DNA from: Methylocapsa sp.
GTDB lineage: Bacteria > Pseudomonadota > Alphaproteobacteria > Rhizobiales > Beijerinckiaceae
Assembly (NCBI GenBank): GCA_017353815.1
Contig: JAFMSB010000031.1
Coordinates: forward strand, 1 to 10,959
Reading direction: 5' to 3'
DNA length: 10,959 bases
In this document: in pieces, positions 7,761-10,959 of the stretch
Position numbering within the stretch: position 1 is the first letter of the stretch
Layout: the number at the start of each line of letters is the position of its first letter
The notes under the pieces: generated by a model
What the model was told of the DNA's origin: nothing
The model's input: the letters and a program-made list of their open reading frames with translations, nothing else
The model's database searches: none
Made by a program: the position numbers and the translations under genes

Positions 7761-8756
7761 CTATAGGCCTCCTTTTACGCGGAGCCGCATCAGCATATAG
7801 CGTGAGATGGCAAGGACTATAAATGTGACAACGAAGAGAATGAGCCCAAGCTGAATGAGTGCCGAGGTATAGAGGCCACCGACAGCTTCGGTGAACTCAT
7901 TGGCGATGGTCGCCGAAATCGTGGTGCCCGGCGCAAGGATAGAAGAAGCTATTTTATGCGCATTGCCGATAACAAAGGTCACAGCCATGGTCTCTCCGAG
8001 CGCGCGCCCGAGGCCAAGCATGACCCCTCCAAGAAGACCGCCGCTCGTGTAAGGGACTATTATCGAGCGGACCACCTCCCATGTCGTGCATCCCACTCCA
8101 AAGGCTGCCTCTTTTAGGACGGCAGGAACGGTCTCGAAAACGTCGCGTGAAATCGATGTCACAATCGGCAGCACCATGATCGAGAGAATAATTCCCGCGG
8201 TCAGCACGCCTATGCCATAGGGAGGGCCTGCAAAGAGCGAAGAAAGAATGGGAACGTTCGCAAAAAAGGCTATAAGCTGCGGCTGGATGTGCTGTTGAAG
8301 GAAGGGAGCAAAGACAAAGAGCCCCCAGATCCCGTAGATGATCGACGGAATGCCCGCCAGCAGCTCGATGGCTATACCAATGGGCTTGCGCAGCCAGAAA
8401 GGGCATAGCTCCGTTAAAAAAATCGCGATCCCGAATGCCGAAGGCACGGCGATCGTCATAGCGATCGCCGAAGTAACGATTGTCCCATACACGGGTGCCA
8501 GTGCGCCGAATTTTCCGGTAACCGGATTCCACGCCTCGGATGTATAAAAGCTTGCGCCGAATGCGCGGATCGACGGCAATGCGCCCATGATCAAGGAGAC
8601 GATGACCCCGCCAAGGAGCAAAAGCACGGCCCAAGCGCAGGCGAGCGTCAGAAAACGAAAGGCTGAGTCACGAAATTTGAACCGCGCCAGAACACTGGCG
8701 AGCCGGATCTCGGCCTGCTGCGCTCTGCCTCCGCCAAATGCCAGGTTTTTGGCCAC
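7761..8756 (-). CDS. pstC: Phosphate ABC transporter permease PstC
   Basis: This is the second membrane permease of the high-affinity phosphate importer. I set the start at the GTG at 8756, giving 331 residues, because AAGGGA (8769-8764) lies seven bases upstream. A TTG at 8804 would give 347 residues but has no ribosome site at a useful distance. A cytoplasmic N-terminus of about 32 residues precedes six helices. Family features are YGTIVTSAIAMTIAVPSAFG, LLAGIPSIIYGIWGLFVFAP, the coupling loop VLKEAAFGVGCTTWEVVRS and LGLGRALGETMAVTFVIGN. It follows pstS after a 128-base gap that holds a hairpin, and precedes pstA by three bases. The function is secure; the start is moderately sure. Confidence 0.94.
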   Translation of the reverse strand: MAKNLAFGGGRAQQAEIRLASVLARFKFRDSAFRFLTLACAWAVLLLLGGVIVSLIMGALPSIRAFGASFYTSEAWNPVTGKFGALAPVYGTIVTSAIAMTIAVPSAFGIAIFLTELCPFWLRKPIGIAIELLAGIPSIIYGIWGLFVFAPFLQQHIQPQLIAFFANVPILSSLFAGPPYGIGVLTAGIILSIMVLPIVTSISRDVFETVPAVLKEAAFGVGCTTWEVVRSIIVPYTSGGLLGGVMLGLGRALGETMAVTFVIGNAHKIASSILAPGTTISATIANEFTEAVGGLYTSALIQLGLILFVVTFIVLAISRYMLMRLRVKGGL

Positions 8757-8763
8757 CGCGCCG

Positions 8764-8769
8764 TCCCTT
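8764..8769 (-). promoter_or_regulatory. Ribosome binding site deciding the pstC start
   Basis: AAGGGA lies seven bases before the GTG at 8756 on the minus strand. It favours that GTG over the upstream in-frame TTG codons at 8804 and 8798, which lack a well-placed site. Confidence 0.55.
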
Positions 8770-8773
8770 GGGC

Positions 8774-8824
8774 TTAGCTGCGATCCCAAGCCGTACAACC
8801 ACAAGCGAGCCTGCTGCGGCTCAA
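8774..8824 (-). CDS. Possible 16-residue leader ORF between pstS and pstC
   Basis: A strong GGGAGG site (8837-8832) is followed after seven bases by TTG at 8824, which opens a 16-codon frame reading (M)SRSRLACGCTAWDRS and ending at TAA (8776-8774). The site is the best Shine-Dalgarno in the pstS-pstC gap, yet it is out of frame with pstC, whose own start lies 17 bases beyond this stop. The mini-ORF could couple translation into pstC or be chance. No family is recognisable. Confidence 0.2.
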   Translation of the reverse strand: MSRSRLACGCTAWDRS

Positions 8825-8856
8825 CCCTTTTCCTCCCAATGCCATCCTGAGCGGCG

Positions 8857-8884
8857 AGGGCGGCGCAAAAGCCACGCCAGCCCT
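8857..8884 (-). terminator. Stem-loop immediately after pstS (mRNA stabiliser or partial terminator)
   Basis: Read on the minus strand, AGGGC (8884-8880), a bulged T, then GGCG (8878-8875) pair with CGCC (8865-8862) and GCCCT (8861-8857). This gives nine GC-rich base pairs around a nine-base loop. It begins at the base directly after the pstS stop codon. No T-run follows, so full termination is unlikely. Such hairpins between a binding-protein gene and its permease genes are known to protect the upstream mRNA and to lower downstream expression. Confidence 0.6.
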
Positions 8885-9928
8885 TTAGTCGAGGAGCGGT
8901 TTCCCTTCGGGCGTCTTGATGCCGGCGGCCCAGCTCTTCTTGACCAAAGCGACAACGGGCTTAGGAAGTGGCACATAGTCGAGGTCCTCGGCCATCTTGC
9001 CGCCTTTTTCATACGCCCATGCGAAGAATTTAAGTGCACCGGTGGCCGCAACCGGGTCATCCGGCACCGCATGCATCAGAATGAATGTGGCGCCCGTGAT
9101 AGGCCAGGATTTGGCACCTGGCTCATCCGTGAGGATCTGATAAAAGCCCGGCGCATTGGCCCAATCGGCATTCGCTGCCGCTGCCTGGAAGGTCTGGGTG
9201 CTTGGGGCCACCCGCTTGCCCTCCTTATTAATCATGTCGGCATAGGTCATCTTGTTTTGCATCGCATAAGCGTATTCGACATAGCCGATGGCGCCGCTTG
9301 TCTGGATGACGTTATTGGCGACACCCTCATTGCCTTTGGCGCCGAGACCAACAGGCCATTCGACCGCGGTGCTTGCTCCGACATTTTCTTTCCACTCCGC
9401 GCTAACCTTGGAAAGATAATTGGTCCAGATAAATGTCGTCCCGGATCCGTCGGAGCGGTGCACGACCGCGATTGCTTGCGAGGGCAGCTTGATCTTCGGG
9501 TTGAGTTTCTTGATCGCGGGATCATCCCAGCTTTTGATTTCGCCAAGGAATATTTTTGCGAGAGTGGGGCCATCCAGGACCAGTTCGCCAGGTTTTACAC
9601 CTTCGAGATTGACGACGGGCACGTTGCCGCCCACCACCGTCGGAAATTGCACGAGGCCGGCCGATTCCAAGTCCGCGGCCGCAAGCGGCATATCCGATGC
9701 GCCAAACGTCACGGTGTTGGCTTTGATCTGCTTGATGCCGCCGCCCGAGCCGATGGACTGGTAATTGAGGCCAACACCGGTTTCTTTTTTGTATTGATCC
9801 GCCCATTTCGCATAAAGCGGATACGGGAACGTTGCGCCGGCGCCGGAGATGTCGGCAGCCTTTGGCATAGACCCGGCCAGAACGCTTAAGGCGGCAGCCA
9901 CGAGGGCGCTGCGCAGGCGGAAGGTCAT
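8885..9928 (-). CDS. pstS: Periplasmic phosphate-binding protein PstS
   Basis: This 347-residue precursor is the high-affinity phosphate receptor of the PstSCAB importer. A Sec signal peptide covers about residues 1-25 (MTFRLRS, hydrophobic core 8-20, cleavage near PKAA before DISG). Phosphate-binding signatures are GAGATFP (29-35), [11 protein letters not shown] (58-68), FGASDMPL (75-82) and [12 protein letters not shown]. There is no lipobox cysteine, so the protein should be soluble in the periplasm. The length matches the E. coli-type family. The ATG at 9928 has GAGG six to nine bases upstream. The gene is preceded by a near-consensus Pho box and followed by a stable stem-loop, both consistent with strong phosphate-controlled expression and a higher yield than the membrane components. 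Confidence 0.97.
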   Translation of the reverse strand: MTFRLRSALVAAALSVLAGSMPKAADISGAGATFPYPLYAKWADQYKKETGVGLNYQSIGSGGGIKQIKANTVTFGASDMPLAAADLESAGLVQFPTVVGGNVPVVNLEGVKPGELVLDGPTLAKIFLGEIKSWDDPAIKKLNPKIKLPSQAIAVVHRSDGSGTTFIWTNYLSKVSAEWKENVGASTAVEWPVGLGAKGNEGVANNVIQTSGAIGYVEYAYAMQNKMTYADMINKEGKRVAPSTQTFQAAAANADWANAPGFYQILTDEPGAKSWPITGATFILMHAVPDDPVAATGALKFFAWAYEKGGKMAEDLDYVPLPKPVVALVKKSWAAGIKTPEGKPLLD

Positions 9929-10012
9929 TTTTGCCTCACTATCGCTAATCAGCCCAGCTGCTTTGGTCCGTGGCCAGCCTCATACGGGTGCAACCACGCG
10001 GCATGTGGCGGT

Positions 10013-10046
10013 GTCATACAAAGGCCGCTTGACACTTTGATGACAG
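10013..10046 (-). promoter_or_regulatory. Pho box and -10 of the pstS promoter
   Basis: On the minus strand CTGTCATCAAAGTGTCAA (10046-10029) is a close match to the PhoB target, two seven-base CTGTCAT-type repeats separated by four bases. The second repeat reads GTGTCAA. Ten bases further on, TATGAC (10018-10013), preceded by TG, can serve as an extended -10, and there is no separate -35, as in known PhoB-dependent promoters. Transcription would start near 10005, leaving about 77 bases before the pstS ATG. The box lies in the 132-base phoR-pstS gap, so pstSCAB-phoU-phoB can be induced apart from phoR. Confidence 0.8.
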
Positions 10047-10060
10047 GCGCGGTTCCATAC

Positions 10061-10959
10061 TTAGCTCTGATATGTTGGAATTGTGACGCTGAACACCGCC
10101 CCTTGGCCCAGTTTCGACTTAATATCGAGCCGCCCGCGGTGACGTGCGACGATATGTTTTACGATCGCGAGGCCAAGCCCTGTGCCGCCTTTGGCGCGGC
10201 TCTCGCCGGCATCGGCCCGGTAGAAGCGCTCCGTCAATCGCGGCAGATGCTGTGCCGCTATCCCGGGACCGAAGTCGCGCACGGCCAAGACACATTGCCC
10301 GCCCTCTGCCGTGAGCGAGACTTTCACCTGCTTATCCTGGCAGAAGGGATCGCTTGCACCGTACTTTATGGCGTTCTCGACGAGATTCTCGGCGACCTGT
10401 ATCAACTCGTCGCGATCTCCTGCGACAACGGCCTTTACAGGCAGATCGAGCACCACGCGTGTGCCGTTATCGGCCGCCATTGGCGCAAGCGTATCGGCGA
10501 CGTGGCGCAAAATCGCAGCCATATCCACGCGCGATTGCGGGTGAAGATGCAAATTCTGCTCGATGCGCGATAAAGATAACAGATCATCGACGAGCCGGGC
10601 CATCCTTTGAGCTTGTTCGCGCATGATTGCCAAAAATTTTTCTCTCGCTTGCTTGTCGTCGCGTGCGGACCCTTGCAGCGTTTCGATAAATCCGAGCAGC
10701 GAAGCGAGAGGCGTTCGCAGTTCATGGCTGGCGTTGGCAACAAAATCGGCGCGCATGCGCTCGGCCCGGCGCACCTCGCTCAAATCGCGCAATGTTAGGA
10801 TCGTCATGGGTGCCCGTCCCAGCCCGCTCACCGGAGCGGCATTGACCTCAAAAAACCGTTCGACTGGAACTCGCTCGAGCCAAGTCGCGCGTTCCGCTGT
10901 GCCCGAATCGCGCGCGTGCCTTACGGCATCGAGCAGATCCGGCGCCCGCAGGCCGCGTG
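10061..10959 (-). CDS. phoR: Phosphate regulon sensor histidine kinase PhoR, C-terminal part (5' end outside window)
   Basis: The frame is open to the window edge, so the N-terminal part is missing and 298 residues are visible. The first 60 or so (RGLRAPDLLDAV onward, then LERVPVERFFEV, then ILTLRDLSEVRRAERM) look like the end of a PAS domain. Next come the H-box ASHELRTPL with the phosphorylated His at 10726-10724, the N-box ENLVENAIKYGA, the G1 box VRDFGPGIA, the F-box LTERFYR and the G2 box GGTGLGLAIVKHI. All are intact, so the kinase should be active. The GTG at 10831 is an internal codon rather than the start. PhoR would phosphorylate PhoB, encoded at the far end of the same block, and be restrained by PhoU and PstB. 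Confidence 0.93.
   Translation of the reverse strand, partial: RGLRAPDLLDAVRHARDSGTAERATWLERVPVERFFEVNAAPVSGLGRAPMTILTLRDLSEVRRAERMRADFVANASHELRTPLASLLGFIETLQGSARDDKQAREKFLAIMREQAQRMARLVDDLLSLSRIEQNLHLHPQSRVDMAAILRHVADTLAPMAADNGTRVVLDLPVKAVVAGDRDELIQVAENLVENAIKYGASDPFCQDKQVKVSLTAEGGQCVLAVRDFGPGIAAQHLPRLTERFYRADAGESRAKGGTGLGLAIVKHIVARHRGRLDIKSKLGQGAVFSVTIPTYQS

Noticed and set aside
8738..9889. 383-codon plus-strand ORF antisense to pstS
   Set aside because: It lies opposite pstS and the start of pstC, both with unmistakable family motifs. The translation has no recognisable domain and no ribosome site; it is a frame shadow of GC-rich coding DNA.
10011..10017. Extra GTGTCAT half-site near the Pho box
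   Set aside because: It is on the opposite strand and overlaps the proposed -10; no partner repeat occurs at the 11-base period, so I do not count a second Pho box.
10037..10573. 178-codon plus-strand ORF antisense to phoR
   Set aside because: It covers the conserved kinase boxes of PhoR on the other strand and crosses the Pho box; no domain or initiation signal is visible.
4434..10959. The pst-pho block as a candidate novel system
   Set aside because: Every gene matches the well known PhoR-PstSCAB-PhoU-PhoB phosphate regulon in content and order; only small details are unusual.

Overview
The window looks like chromosomal DNA from a GC-rich alphaproteobacterium, most likely of the order Hyphomicrobiales (Rhizobiales). 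Three things point there: a hopanoid glycosyltransferase (HpnI type), a membrane-bound MHYT-PAS-GGDEF-EAL cyclic-di-GMP protein, and the gene order phoR-pstS-pstC-pstA-pstB-phoU-phoB, common in alphaproteobacteria. The taxonomic call is inferred from protein style and gene order, not from a marker gene. No tRNA, rRNA, insertion sequence, phage gene or CRISPR array was seen. Coding density is high and no gene-free stretch exceeds 300 bases.

Left part (1-1940). A plus-strand hpnI gene (22-1188) encodes a GT21-like membrane glycosyltransferase that would make the sugar head group of bacteriohopanepolyols. It converges on a small minus-strand gene (1233-1703) for a secreted, Tyr/Gly/Pro-rich protein of unknown function, with a strong hairpin between them. 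The 237-base gap 1704-1940 separates that gene from the divergent c-di-GMP gene. It holds a possible minus-strand promoter and a weak hairpin followed by seven T residues.

Middle part (1941-4433). One long plus-strand gene encodes an 801-residue protein. It has three MHYT motifs in a seven-helix membrane sensor, then a PAS-like segment, an intact GGDEF (cyclase) domain and an intact EAL (phosphodiesterase) domain. It converges on phoB.

Right part (4434-10959). The whole block is on the minus strand and read right to left: phoR (sensor kinase, N-terminus cut by the window edge), pstS (periplasmic phosphate-binding protein), pstC and pstA (permeases), pstB (ATPase), phoU (signalling adaptor) and phoB (response regulator). 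Most junctions from pstC onward are tight: pstC/pstA are 3 bases apart, pstA/pstB overlap as ATGA, and phoU/phoB are 1 base apart. A near-consensus Pho box with a well-spaced -10 lies between phoR and pstS. The block therefore appears to be self-regulated: PstSCAB imports phosphate and, through PhoU, restrains PhoR. When phosphate is scarce PhoR phosphorylates PhoB, which activates pstS and the genes behind it. A stable stem-loop immediately after pstS probably lets the binding protein be made in excess over the membrane parts.

I do not see a clearly new multi-gene system. The less ordinary points are small: a missing Trp in the HpnI catalytic motif, an intercistronic hairpin and possible mini-ORF between pstS and pstC, an N-terminal extension on PstB, and the uncharacterised secreted protein.
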